A stretch of DNA of 64,000 nt, taken from the NCBI GenBank assembly GCA_034231615.1, contig CM067298.1, positions 60,356,387 to 60,420,386 of the forward strand, given 5' to 3'. Below the pieces are notes generated by a model. It was not told the origin of the DNA, did no database searches, and worked only from the letters and a program-made list of their open reading frames with translations. Each line of letters begins with the position of its first letter. Position 1 is the first letter of the stretch. Source of the stretch: Meghimatium bilineatum. Lineage: Eukaryota; Mollusca; Gastropoda; Stylommatophora; Philomycidae. Of this stretch, positions 1 through 9,890 are shown piece by piece. The position numbers and the translations under genes are program-made.

Positions 1-191
1 TGGCTATAACAATTATTTGTATTTGGAATAATAGTCGTTATTTCTTTAGCTTTTTCTGAAATACATTTTGTGAAAAATGCTTTTATATTTTTAACTGAGA
101 AGCAATCATACCTTTAATTCACTAAATTCCCAAAACCCTTTGCTTCCCCATGGAGACAACCTTACCCCTTCACCCAGTTTGGGAACCATTG
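1..191 (-). mobile_element. hAT-type element, terminal part
   Basis: Read on the minus strand the block begins CAATGGTTCCCAAACTGGG (ending at 191), which resembles the terminal repeat of Charlie/ZBED-like hAT elements (CAGxGGTTCxCAAACT). The other end is outside the window, so length and target duplication cannot be judged. Confidence 0.45.
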
Positions 192-585
192 TTTTAAACG
201 CACAATCAATAAAATGTAATACTGTTAGTAAAACTATGAAAATAGTATATAATCTAGACAAATAACAATAATACATTTACATAATCAATGATTTTGTCGT
301 CTATTATTATTTGTTTGATTTTGCTTGTTTCCGTTGTGTGTATTATTTCACGTGAGCTTGTGATATTGTGTTAGTCGTCCTGCAGTAAAACTTCCATCAC
401 CTGTTTTCTACGACTTAAAGTACCGTTTTAAACCCACAATACACTTAGTTAATTCTGGCAACGACGAATTTCTAACCTTGTTTCTTTACCCAGGACACAG
501 AAAAGGAATTATCTTCTTTCCTTCTTCTTTCCTTCCTCTTTTACCTTTTACGGGTATCGCCTTTATTAATTTAATTTGTTTTTGG
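192..585. other. AT-rich spacer, no recognised gene
   Basis: Only a pyrimidine tract (CTTCC/TTCTT runs, about 505-548) stands out. No coding or repeat identity recognised. Confidence 0.5.
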
Positions 586-1085
586 TCTATTGTCTTTCCC
601 CAGGTGAATGATTGTTGATCGCATTCACACTTGCCGTTAAGCGTAGAAGTGGGAGCTTAAGCTGTCGTTCCAAGACCAGATGTCACTGTGGTTGCATTTA
701 GTCCATGTTTGTTCAAGGCTATCGTGATGTTTTCTATCCACCGTTTTCTTGGTTTACCTTTGGCTTTACGCCCGGAAAATCTTGTATTATATGCTCTTAT
801 TGGTATTTGGTTTGGTTTCATTCTCATAAGGTGACCGAACCATTTTACTTGCTGTCTCTCAATATGTTCGATACATGATATTATACCAACTCTTTTCCTA
901 ATTTCTTCATTTATTATTTTGTCTAGTTTAGTAAACATTGCAACTGTTCTCAGACACTTCATTTCAAATATGACAATTTTTCTTTACTGCGAAGCTGTTA
1001 AAGACCATGTTTGACATTGGTAGCACAGTGGTGGTATAAAAATTGTAGATATTATCTGTTTTTTAATGTCCGTCTTGATCTTTGG
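586..1085 (-). mobile_element. LINE 3' end, reverse transcriptase C-terminal region
   Basis: The minus strand encodes EMKCLRTVAMFTKLDKI, then RVGIISCIEHIERQQVKWFGHLMRM and GKPRKRWIENI, the basic WFGH.MRM / RPRKRW tail typical of endonuclease-reverse transcriptase LINEs common in invertebrates. The element's 3' end is on the left, in TTTCCCCAGGTG followed by TATTGTC units. The same family recurs at 30391-30808. It is 5' truncated and has at least one frame change. Confidence 0.8.
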
Positions 1086-1089
1086 ACGA

Positions 1090-1258
1090 AGAAGTAATGG
1101 TGAAAGTTTGTTTTTGGTACGGAGTTCAAAATATCAACACTCTTTGCTAAATCGTCCGACGCAATGGCTGTGCAAGCCAGTTGATCTGCTTTCTCATTCT
1201 CTTGAACATGCATTCCAGCATGGACCTGCTTCAAGCCACTGTTCATGAACGCAACCAA
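1090..1258 (-). mobile_element. LINE RNase H domain remnant
   Basis: Minus-strand translation contains HAGMHVQENEKADQLACTA, matching the [AG]H.G..GNE.AD.LA signature of retrotransposon RNase H. The catalytic-region His survives as HAG, but the domain is truncated on both sides. Confidence 0.6.
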
Positions 1259-1388
1259 TTAGGGGTTATCTATTAAATTACATCAACCTTTTCTTGCCAA
1301 TTTTCTTCCTACACTTTATCACCAATTGTCAAAAATTCAAGGACCACCCACCCCGTTGATGTGAAATTTTTTAGCCATCCCCTATTTG
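1259..1388. mobile_element. Short MITE with degenerate terminal inverted repeats
   Basis: The left end (AGGGGTTATCTATTAAATTACATCAAC, positions 1261-1287) pairs with the right end around 1355-1386 with several mismatches. The terminal pattern resembles that of the element at 40054-40377, suggesting one family. Confidence 0.4.
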
Positions 1389-2744
1389 TAATAGAAAAGT
1401 ACGAGAAAATGCAGTTTTAATTTAAACAATTTTATTGGTGTATAAAAAATAATATTGCTGACGTCAATTTGTGACAACTCACCCACCCCCTCTCTTGTTA
1501 ATAACTCTGACACCTCTCTCATCATTAAGAGCTGTCAAACTTTTAGACACCTTTTATAATCCAACCCCAATATTGTTATCGAATGTAATTTATGGGCATT
1601 CTCTCTCTTTGTATAAAAGTGAACACAAATAGGTAAAGGTGTTTCTAATATTAGTAAATAAAACAACATAGCAACGAGACACCGTGATAGACGACGTTTC
1701 GACTGTAATACTTTTTTATTTGCCTGATGTTACTCCAACCCCCCCCCCCCCCCATTTCTAGTTTTGAGTTGTTACCGGTCACTTGTGCTTTATCTGTCTT
1801 TTTGTATTTTTATCGAGTCACTAATGATGCAGACATGTTACCCTCAATATACTTACCCAGTTCAAGGTCTTGGTAACAGCCATAATCTCCGTACTCACAC
1901 TAGCACAGCTCTCCTCTTTGATCTTCCCTACATTTTGAGCTGTTAAGGTCCAGCCCAAGTGTTAATCACGTGTCTAACGTGCCAACCGAAACATTGTGTC
2001 CCTTTCTCTGGATTATTCGCGGATCACTGCGTGCATCTCATGGTCTACATTTACAGGGCGCATCTCTGTGCATTGTCTGAGAGTTATTATTATTATTGAG
2101 AAGGAGGTCTGTTTTACCGACATACTTATCCATTCCGTACCTTGTGCTAGTCTTCCAACATGCACACACTTTGTAAATAGTTACCAAAAATCCAGAGAAT
2201 ATTCTACAATCAGGTAGTAGACTGTCATCATCATGTGACATTCTTTCCAGAACTTGGTCTTTCTTCCTTATGGATTCTCTGAGCACTCTGCGATTCTGGG
2301 CGAGTTGACTTGTCGCAACTAGAGACATGTTTAAGCAATCTGATATATTACTGCACCATCGTCGTCTTGGGAGCCATCTTCCCCTGTTACGGTTAACTCT
2401 GCCTTCAGCTATTAATCTTCATATTTACCATAGTAATACAAATACCAAAGTAAATATTGCCAATACGTATATTTAGGTAAGATATATATTTGTATCTTGG
2501 CCTCTGTTGTATATTGTATTGATATCTTGTATCTATTGCTTAATTATCTTCTGTGTTTGTACTTATAAAGTAGACCACTGCAGTCTCTATAGATGTATAA
2601 TTAACACAACATAGATTCTCCATGAAATCTATATAATGAAGCAACATTTTCACCGTGGGCATTTTCATTCTTGTCGTTAAAGATTAAATCTTAGATCACG
2701 TCCTGTCTCTTTTCGAAGGTTGCTGCAATTTTTAATTACTGTGC
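1389..2744. other. Long stretch without recognised gene
   Basis: AT-rich sequence with a poly-C run at 1739-1753 and a short run of TTA units near 2084-2095. Short open frames here show no recognisable domain. I see nothing I can support as a gene. Confidence 0.4.
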
Positions 2745-2764
2745 ATCAGATCAATATTTTTCAC

Positions 2765-2975
2765 GACTATGCCGATGTGTTGTCAAGTCCCAATGGGGGA
2801 GTAAATAATATTTTGTCGTTAGACTAAGAAGGTTTTTTGGGGTTAAGTAGTTGGCCGTCCCATCCCAGAGTGACCAAGAAGCCATGTTGAAGTCGGATGT
2901 GTCGTGGTGAAAGGCATCGATATCACAGCTAGGTTGCAAACACCGATACGACGTTTTCTGGACTACATCTTTCTA
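2765..2975 (+). repeat. SINE-like repeat X, diverged copy
   Basis: Shares with the reference copy at 47742-48022 the blocks TTGGCCGTCCCATCCC, CATGTTGAAGTCGGATGTGTC and TTCTGGACTACATC. The tail was apparently lost where the SINE at 2990-3211 begins. Confidence 0.6.
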
Positions 2976-2989
2976 ATGTAAGTAACCCA

Positions 2990-3211
2990 TTGAATTTATT
3001 AATGCTGTAGGGGTGTGAGATGTTAGCGATCTCACATTTTAGTGGCTCTGCTAGCCATCTCCTCCATACAGTCATCCGGTACCCATTTAAGGCTGGGACC
3101 ACCCGGGATCGCCGTTGCGATCTGAAAATCATTTCCGTCTCAACTGGGGGATGAACCCAGGACCACTCATATGCGAAACCAGTGCGCTAACGACTGCGCT
3201 ACGCGGCTCTG
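2990..3211 (-). mobile_element. tRNA-derived SINE, family B
   Basis: On the minus strand the head reads GAGCCGCGTAGCGCAGTCG, then GGTCCTGGGTTCATCCCCC: an A-box-like TAGCGCAG and a B-box-like GGGTTCATCCC about 35 nt apart, followed by a non-tRNA body with GTACCGGATG and AATGGGTACC elements. A second copy is at 60835-61100. It cannot be a functional tRNA gene because no cloverleaf 3' half follows. Confidence 0.8.
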
Positions 3212-3444
3212 TGTGACTTTCATGTATAGAGCAGTTTTAATGTAAATCAAAATCAATCGTAGGTTTGCAGAGACGTGGATCAGATTGTAGTTCTATGAAT
3301 TGGATCAAAGGGCATGAGCCCATAGACGCTCGACGAGGAACCAGTTCTGTGAACAGCTAAGTTAGGATAATTCTGCAATATGCATTGTTACTCTGCATGC
3401 TGCCGTATCGCTGACGCCGATTCCATGTAAGTATATATTTAGAT

Positions 3445-3688
3445 AGCATAGTGGGTAAGCTGTTCGCCTTGTGTTCAAGAGGTCACTGGTTCGAATCCGG
3501 CTCGTGTCGTCTTGTTTATAAGGTGGTTTTTTTGGAGATCCCTGTGGATTATCACTTGAAGCTACGGAGTTACCTGTTAGGAGTGGTACTCTCGGCGTGC
3601 CGCTTCGTTGAGAGGGATGGAGTATATATGGGGAAACCGAGTACAGTGAAGTCAATCTTCTACGGCTTTTAAACCCTTTAAACCCTTT
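3445..3688 (+). mobile_element. tRNA-derived SINE, family A, copy 1
   Basis: A-box-like TAGCATAGTGGG and B-box GGTTCGAATCC (about 3490) head a 244-bp element that ends in AAACCCTTTAAACCCTTTT. A 13-bp duplication, TATATATTTAGAT, flanks it at 3432-3444 and 3689-3701, marking it as a target-primed insertion. The internal unit around ACTTGAAGCTACGG is present once, unlike copies 2 and 3. Confidence 0.85.
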
Positions 3689-3756
3689 TATATATTTAGA
3701 TGGCAGTGTCCCGTTTTATCTAAATATTTTGATTTGTTGGTTTCTATTAAGTTTGA

Positions 3757-4222
3757 TGATCTCCGTAGGGTAGTGGTTAAGCTGTTCGCCTTGTGCCCAA
3801 GAGGTAGTGGGGTCGAACCCGACTCGTGACGTATTCTTTAAATAGTGTAGTTTTTGTGAGATCACTGGGGATTATCACTTGAAACTATGGATTTGCGTGC
3901 TGTGAGTGATTCTTTTTGAAAATATGGATTTGCGTGCTGTGAGTGGTACTTTTTGAAACTATTGAGTCGCATGCTGTGAGTGGTACTTTTTAAAACTATG
4001 GAGTTAGGTGCTATGAGTGGTACATTTTAAAATTATGAAGTTGCGTGCTGTGAGTGGTACTTTTTAAAACTATGGAGTTGGGTGCTGTGAGTGGTACTTT
4101 TTAATACTATGGAGTTGCATTCTGTGAGTAGTACTTTTTGCAGGCATTGTGCTGCTTCTTTGAGAAGATCAGAGAGTACATATGGAGAAACTCGAATACA
4201 ATTAAGTCAATTATGTGCTCCT
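3757..4222 (+). mobile_element. tRNA-derived SINE, family A, copy 2 with internal tandem expansion
   Basis: The head matches copy 1 (GTAGTGGTTAAGCTGTTCGCC; B-box-like GGTCGAACCC). The body diverges into about seven 37-bp tandem units at 3881-4140, then resumes with the copy 1 3' body (GAGTACATATGGAGAAAC, AAGTCAAT). A single unit of this type is present in copy 1. Confidence 0.8.
3881..4140 (+). repeat. 37-bp tandem repeat inside a SINE
   Basis: About seven units of the type CTATGGAGTTGCGTGCTGTG + AGTGGTACTTTTTAAAA, 37 bp each, with scattered substitutions. Confidence 0.85.
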
Positions 4223-4319
4223 TTTGAGCTCCCATTTGAATATTTGTTGATGTTGCCTTTCTCAGATAGGTGTTTTCCATTTATTTCTCCCAGCTGGTCG
4301 CAATTGTTTTAGAGGAATC

Positions 4320-4990
4320 TTTGTTTTCCTGAAGTATCTGGCGCTGAAAGGAAGGCGGAGTTGGGGGGTGGGTTGTTACCTCCCGCTTTTGTCAATTCGT
4401 CGGATTTTTTGTTGCCAATGCTGCATCAGTGAACTGGTATCCATTGCAGTAATGGTGTAGTCTTCATCGTTATTTCTGAGATGCTTTGTCTAATTCTGCT
4501 TCTTCTTTCGTTCACTTGAAACATGTTTGTGTCTGTAATTCTGTCTCCTGAATAAAACTCACTGGTTTTTTGTAGTTCATACAGTGGCCCATAGAACTTT
4601 GATTCCAGTGTTGTTTCCTCTGGCCAATATGTCTGCCTCAGCGTTTCATACTCAGAACACTCTTGAAGTATATGCTTTGTACTCTGTGCTACCTGCGCAC
4701 ATGACCGTGTTGCCAATCTTGAATTTTGTGTAAATGTTACTGCGGAGTCGGTTGTGTCGTGTTCTGAGGCGTAGAATTATAACTTGTTCTGATCTATTCA
4801 TAATGTGATAGATACCTTGTGTTGGTGTTTGTGTCTTTCTTATTGACTTGAACATCTGTTTTTTTCTGATTGCTTTGTCTAATATCTTGAATGAGTAATT
4901 GATGTGTTATATTTATTTTCCATTGATTTTGTATCACAGATGATTGCAATGAATATGCAACGTGCTTTATATCTCGCAAGATCGCATATA
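4320..4990 (-). mobile_element. RNase H-type LINE, 3' region, rearranged
   Basis: Going along the minus strand: SEQVIILRLRTRHNRLR (about 4800), then AQSTKHILQECSEYETLRQ and YWPEETTLESKFYGPL, the usual 3'-terminal region of RNase H-bearing LINEs. It is followed, at lower coordinates, by LLQWIPVH and a GNKKSDELTKAGG segment. The latter is RNase H, which normally precedes the HNRLR block, so the order is reversed: either two fragments abut or the copy was rearranged. Confidence 0.7.
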
Positions 4991-5520
4991 CGAATTCTTG
5001 AGTGGGAGTGGGAGGGGCGGTAGGAAAATGAGGGACTGAACAAAAGGAACAAAAATGAAATCACTTGTTTTGTGTGATCTTTTTTGCCGAAGTCACGTAG
5101 GGGGTATTTTTTTATGCAAAGACGACAGAGCGTATTATAGTGATCTCCACCGAAACTGAAGTTTTGGCGCCAATTTTCATTAACATAAACTAACTTCATG
5201 CCCCTGTTTGTATTGATTTTGGCGTTTCCTCCCATGGTGGCCATACTTTTTTGCTGATGTAAAGAGTAAAAGGACTTATCCATTCATATCTCAACAATCA
5301 GGTTTGTGCCTTGCGGCGATGTGACTGAGATATCACAACTGACTGAGAGTTATCAACCATGACGATCTGTCCAACCACCAATTTAAAGAACTTTTGTAAC
5401 TGTTTAGATATCCGCTCTCATACTGAGGGATCTTGTATTGTAAGTTCCATTTACCTTAACCATTACTTTCCCGTTTTTGAGAGGACATATTTCAACCTCC
5501 TTACATATGACCGTTACCAA
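4991..5520. other. No recognised gene
   Basis: The minus strand has an open frame of 134 codons (4879-5283) without any domain I recognise. Its overlap with the LINE fragment and its composition suggest chance or transposon-derived sequence. Confidence 0.4.
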
Positions 5521-5715
5521 TAAATAATATGAGACCTGCTAGTACATTGGAACAACAACCTTCTGAAATGACATTTGACATTTCCCACCATTTTAATTAT
5601 TGGTCACTTTTTGTATACCTTGTGTTGACAGCCAATGAAAATCAATGGAAAAATCAAATAAGTAACTTTGGAAGGTTGATTTCTAATAAGCCCACGTCTT
5701 ATATTGAAAATTGGC
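5520..5715. mobile_element. Foldback MITE, family F, copy 1
   Basis: The left arm (from TATGAGACCTGCTAG) and the right arm (ending CACGTCTTATATTG) are inverted repeats over roughly 85 nt each, with a short loop near TTTTTGTATACCTTGTG. The arms share GACATTTGACATTT and ATTTTAATTATTGG with their reverse partners. Related copies lie at 26150-26430 and 59260-59450. Confidence 0.7.
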
Positions 5716-5937
5716 CACATAAATGAACCCACCGAATAAAAACAACTACATCATCGTCCCGGAGCACATTCATATATCAATTGTTTGATTTGAAGTTCAG
5801 CTTTCCTAAGACTCCACTCTGTATTCTCCCTCATATGTAATAACTTGCTTCATTAACTTCACGCATCAATAGTAGTCTTTTACTATTGAAGGGTGACCGA
5901 ACGTCCGGATTTGGTCGAACATAACCTGCTTTTGAGA

Positions 5938-6292
5938 TGCCTTTGAGATATAGAAGGAATAACGAGAATATCATGAAATGAGAAAAAAAAAGACAAAGAG
6001 GTTCTAACAACACATATTATGAAGAGAGAATGATTAAGGGAAATAAAGAGCAGGCAAATAAAATATTTTGGACACATTTAAAGACATGACACCTTGTTGA
6101 AGACCTTACTTGAGGGTAACATCGAAGGGAAGGGAGCAAGAGGTACGCAGACAGAGATACAAGTGGGAGAGTAACATCACAAGATTGACAAGTTACAGTC
6201 TAGCAGAGTGCAACATCAAAACAAGAGAGAGAGAATGTTGGAGGTCTGTTGCAGCCAACCTTTGTTGCGAAGACGACACTTGATGATGACGA
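5938..6292 (+). mobile_element. LINE 3' fragment (family L1 of this window)
   Basis: Nucleotide similarity to the 3' part of the LINE at 14451-15345 (opposite strand): GCCTTTGAGAT, GGACACATTTAAAGACATGACAC, TACAAGTGGGAGAGTAACATCAC and CGAAGACGACACTTGATGATGA. The copy is 5' truncated and interrupted by small indels. Confidence 0.8.
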
Positions 6293-6521
6293 ACCTGCTT
6301 TTAACATGTTTTTCGTCTGACAGGTTTTCTTTTCAATCTTCTTTTGTTCCACTTTTTCATTACATTTAGAATTATGACTGAGATATCTAGTGCTGGGCTA
6401 AGTAATATTTTTACTGATTGTGTACTTACAGCTGTTGTGGAACTCCACTAATTTATGTTAATTATGATACATAGTACTTAAGTACAGAGAGAATATAACA
6501 AGAAATATCAAGGGATTACTG

Positions 6522-7586
6522 TGTGTGTTGTCGTCTGTGTCTTGATCGACAGGTACATATTTACTGTGTGTGTTGCTGCCTGTGTCTTGACCGGCAGGTA
6601 CATATTTACTGTGTGTGTTGCTGCCTGTGTCTTGACCGGCAGGTACGTATTTACTGCGTGTGTTGCTGCCTGTGTCTTGACCGGCAGGTTCATATTTACT
6701 GCGTGTGTTGCTGCCTGTGTCTTGACCGGCAGGTACATATTTACTGTGTGTGTTGCTGCCTGTGTCTTGACCGGCAGGTACGTATTTACTGCGTGTGTTG
6801 TCTGTGCTTGATTGGTAGGTACATATTTACTGTGTGTGTTGCTGCCTTTCTTGATCGACAGGTACATATTTACTGTGTATGCTGTCTGTGCTTGATCGAC
6901 AGGTACATATTTACTGTTTGTGTTGTCGCCTGTGTCTTGATCGACAGGTACATATTTACTGTTTGTGTTGTCGCCTGTGTCTTGATCGGCAGGTACATAT
7001 TTACTGTTTGTGTTATCGCCTGTGTCTTGATCGACAGGTACATATTTAGTGTGTTGTCGTATGTGTCTTGATCGACAGGTATTTATTTAATGTGTGTGTT
7101 GTCGTATGTGTCTTGATCGACAGGTATATATATATAAGGTGTGTGTGTTATCGTCTGTGCCTTGATCGACAGGTATATATTTACTGTGTATGTCGTTGTG
7201 TGTGTTTTGATCGACAGGTACATATTTACTGTGCTTATTGTCGCAGGTGTCTTGATCAACAGGTATATATTTACTGTGTGTGTAGTCGCATGTGTCTTGA
7301 TCAACAGGTATATATTTACTGTGTGTGTAGTCGCATGTGTCTTATCAACAGGTATATATTTACTGTGTGTGTGTAGTCGCAGGTGTCTTGATCAACAGGT
7401 ATATATTTACTGTGTATGTGTTGTCGCAGGTGTCTTGATCAACAGGTATATATTTACTGTGTGTGTAGTCGCAGGTGTCTTGATCAACAGGTATATATTT
7501 ACTGTGTATGTGTTGTCGCAGGTGTCTTGATCAACAGGTACATATTTACTGTGTGTGTTGCTGCCTGTGTTGATCGACAAATACAT
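6522..7586 (+). repeat. 45-bp minisatellite, about 24 units
   Basis: Unit: AGGTACATATTTACTGTGTG + TGTTGCTGCCTGTGTCTTGACCGGC. Because 45 is divisible by 3 and the unit lacks stops in several frames, open frames appear on both strands with 15-residue periodicity (for example VCCCLCLDRQVHIYC). Two unit types dominate: CTTGACCGGCAGGTAC in the first half and CTTGATCAACAGGTAT in the second. It is not a credible gene. Confidence 0.95.
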
Positions 7587-7873
7587 ATTCTTAGTAAGTT
7601 CAGAATATTCAAGTTGGATGTCTTGACTAAAATCAGTATTTTAGGAGAAAGTCTAGTCGAATTCAGTAAATGTTATGACTCAAGTCAGGCTGGGTGAATC
7701 GACGTGAGCTGAACGGACTTGATTAGAATCTCTTCTGCCAACTTCAGATAATAGTGCACAGTAAAAGGCAATATTGGTCTGAAAATCTTTCACTTTGTAT
7801 TGAAATGCGATTGGATGGTTGTATTAGTGGTGCCTAAAAATTCAACTATAGTGAAATAGCAAGCCAACTACAA
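7587..7873. other. No recognised feature
   Basis: Unique-looking AT-rich sequence between the minisatellite and a MITE. Confidence 0.4.
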
Positions 7874-8131
7874 CAGTGGTTCTCAAATTTTTTGTGACTG
7901 ATTTCCCTTTTTGAACAAATATTCTTTTGTGGCTTCCCTAGTGCTTAAGAAAGAAAAAAAATAATTTACTCTCTTTACAAGCCACCATTTTTTACTCTTC
8001 ATCAGTATAATTCTTATTGTTTATCGTTGAAGTATTTACCTTCATGTGCCCCAACTGGTCTGTGGCCCCACAATTTCACAAATTGTTTTTATAGCCCTCA
8101 GAGATCATATGACCCACATTGAGAACCACTG
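7874..8131. mobile_element. hAT MITE (CAGTGGTTCTCAA termini)
   Basis: 258 bp with perfect terminal inverted repeats CAGTGGTTCTCAA / TTGAGAACCACTG, the classic hAT non-autonomous end. Flanking 8-mers AACTACAA and ATCTCCAA match at 6 of 8 positions, consistent with an old 8-bp target duplication. Confidence 0.85.
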
Positions 8132-9185
8132 ATCTCCAAAAGTGCACTTGGAAACAATTGACAACCTCATATTTCGAACTCGTGACTTCGTGCATACAAC
8201 TGTGGTCCGATGTGCATGACCAAATGTCAGTAGCCGTGACATTACAAATATGATTTCCTTTCATGATTAAATTATATCCACATAACAAAAGTATCAATAT
8301 TGTCCCTAACATGCATGTTCATATTCCACGCTTCAAAGTCATTCATTAATATACGGAATATATGTTGCAAATAATTTCCACCTTTAGTTTGTGATTTGTT
8401 TCCACATGAGTAATTATCTCATGTTATTGAAAATTCTTTTGACATTTTCTATATTATTTTTTTGAAACCTGTTTAGCATTTGCCATAATTCGTGACCATG
8501 TTTTCTAAGATATAAAATCTCATTATGAATGATTGCCGTTGTTTTAAACCCGCTGAAGACCTTTTTTAGCCTGTCGTTGTGCCTTTCCTTGCTTTTCGTT
8601 GTTAGCATATCGTGTTTAAAATATTGTAACACTGTACCTATTTCCGTTCATATTTGCATTAGTTGTCCTAGTTTAACACATATTTCCAGCTTGTTGGGTT
8701 ATTCATGACACTGATGAATTTATTTCTATTTAAATTATAGGCATACTCGTTGCTGTATCTCTCAATGTTTAGCCTTGGTTTATCCTCTACTTAGCTAATT
8801 ACCATTTACAATGTGTGTTGTTTTTCGACATTATCTTTATGGTAATTTTTTAGCAAATTAGTTCATTATGTTAACCAACAAAAGAATGTTCTTTAGCTTG
8901 AGTTTAAAAAAAATATAAAAAATGTATTTTTACATGTGACAAACATAGGGAACAATACGAAAGCAAGGAGAAACAGCAGTACAAAACGGTGCGCCGTGGG
9001 GCATTCAGTGTTGTATTGTTCGAATTAGTTACAAGCAACCGAACCAGCTGGGAATTTTGATATTTTATGTTTTACTTTATAACAATACACAGTCGCCGGT
9101 TTTGTTTTTTCACGCATCAGCAAACACAAAGCATGTCAAAAGTGGCCTTTAATATATTTTATACAAATAAACCAAATCCTACACC
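8132..9185. other. No recognised gene
   Basis: AT-rich. A degenerate B-box-like string on the minus strand near 8175-8190 may be an old SINE, but the A box is not visible. Confidence 0.4.
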
Positions 9186-9189
9186 GTTA

Positions 9190-9350
9190 TATAGACCCTG
9201 CCATTTAGTTACATTACAGCGTCACCCATCTTGGCTGATTAGTCTTTTTATTAGATCTGACTTTTTTATCGGCAACACACATACAAAAAATGGATAAGTG
9301 AGATCAGTCAAGATGAATAATGTTATGTCTGACTAAATGGCAGGTCTATT
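9190..9350. mobile_element. Hairpin MITE with about 50-bp inverted arms
   Basis: The left arm begins TATAGACCCTGCCATTTAGT (9190) and the right arm ends ACTAAATGGCAGGTCTATT (9350). The arms pair over about 50 nt, including TCTTGGCTGAT / GATCAGTCAAGA, and leave a loop of about 60 nt. No transposase is present. Confidence 0.7.
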
Positions 9351-9890
9351 CTAATTTGGACTTTAGAGTAAACACTTAATCCCTTAATAAACAAATAAAA
9401 ATATACGGCCTCCCGTCCACTGTTAACGAACAAGAAATCCCGACAATTTTAGTACCAGCCACCTCTATATATTACTCGTGCTAACACTATGTATATCTAA
9501 GATCCTATGCTTATGCCATTTATTTAGTACCTAACATCACCATCGTCTATGGTATATTGACGGGCCCAATGGGGGAGCAAATTAATAGCAGCACTATTAA
9601 GTGTACTCCGTGTTTGCACTATCAGATACATATTCAAATATGAACAATTTGTAATGTATTTGTGGATTTGATTCTTATTTTGATAATGTTCAGTTTCTGC
9701 AAATAAGAATGTGAGACTACACTAATTATATTAGGACGTATGGTATTAAAATAAAAATCTTGGGCTGCTGTACAGATGGATAAAATCCTCAATATGGCAA
9801 TCACGAGAAATATGAAAATAAAATAAATCTGGGCTAAACAGCATCGTTCTCTTAAATATATATATATATAAATTTTTCCATATTAAACCA
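9351..9890. other. No recognised gene
   Basis: AT-rich sequence with a short (TA)n at about 9858-9871. Nothing else recognised. Confidence 0.4.

Noticed and set aside
3445..3510. Functional tRNA genes at SINE heads (also 3757, 21189, 43381, 61100)
   Set aside because: A and B boxes are present but no acceptor-stem partner or complete cloverleaf; each continues into a SINE body.
4879..5283. 134-codon minus-strand gene
   Set aside because: No domain, overlaps a LINE fragment, no splice or poly(A) context.
6522..7586. CRISPR-like array or Cys-rich repeat protein gene
   Set aside because: There are no unique spacers; units are head-to-tail and contiguous. Open frames on both strands follow from a 45-bp period.
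8160..8240. Another tRNA-derived SINE on the minus strand
   Set aside because: Only a weak B-box-like string; no A box, body or duplication.
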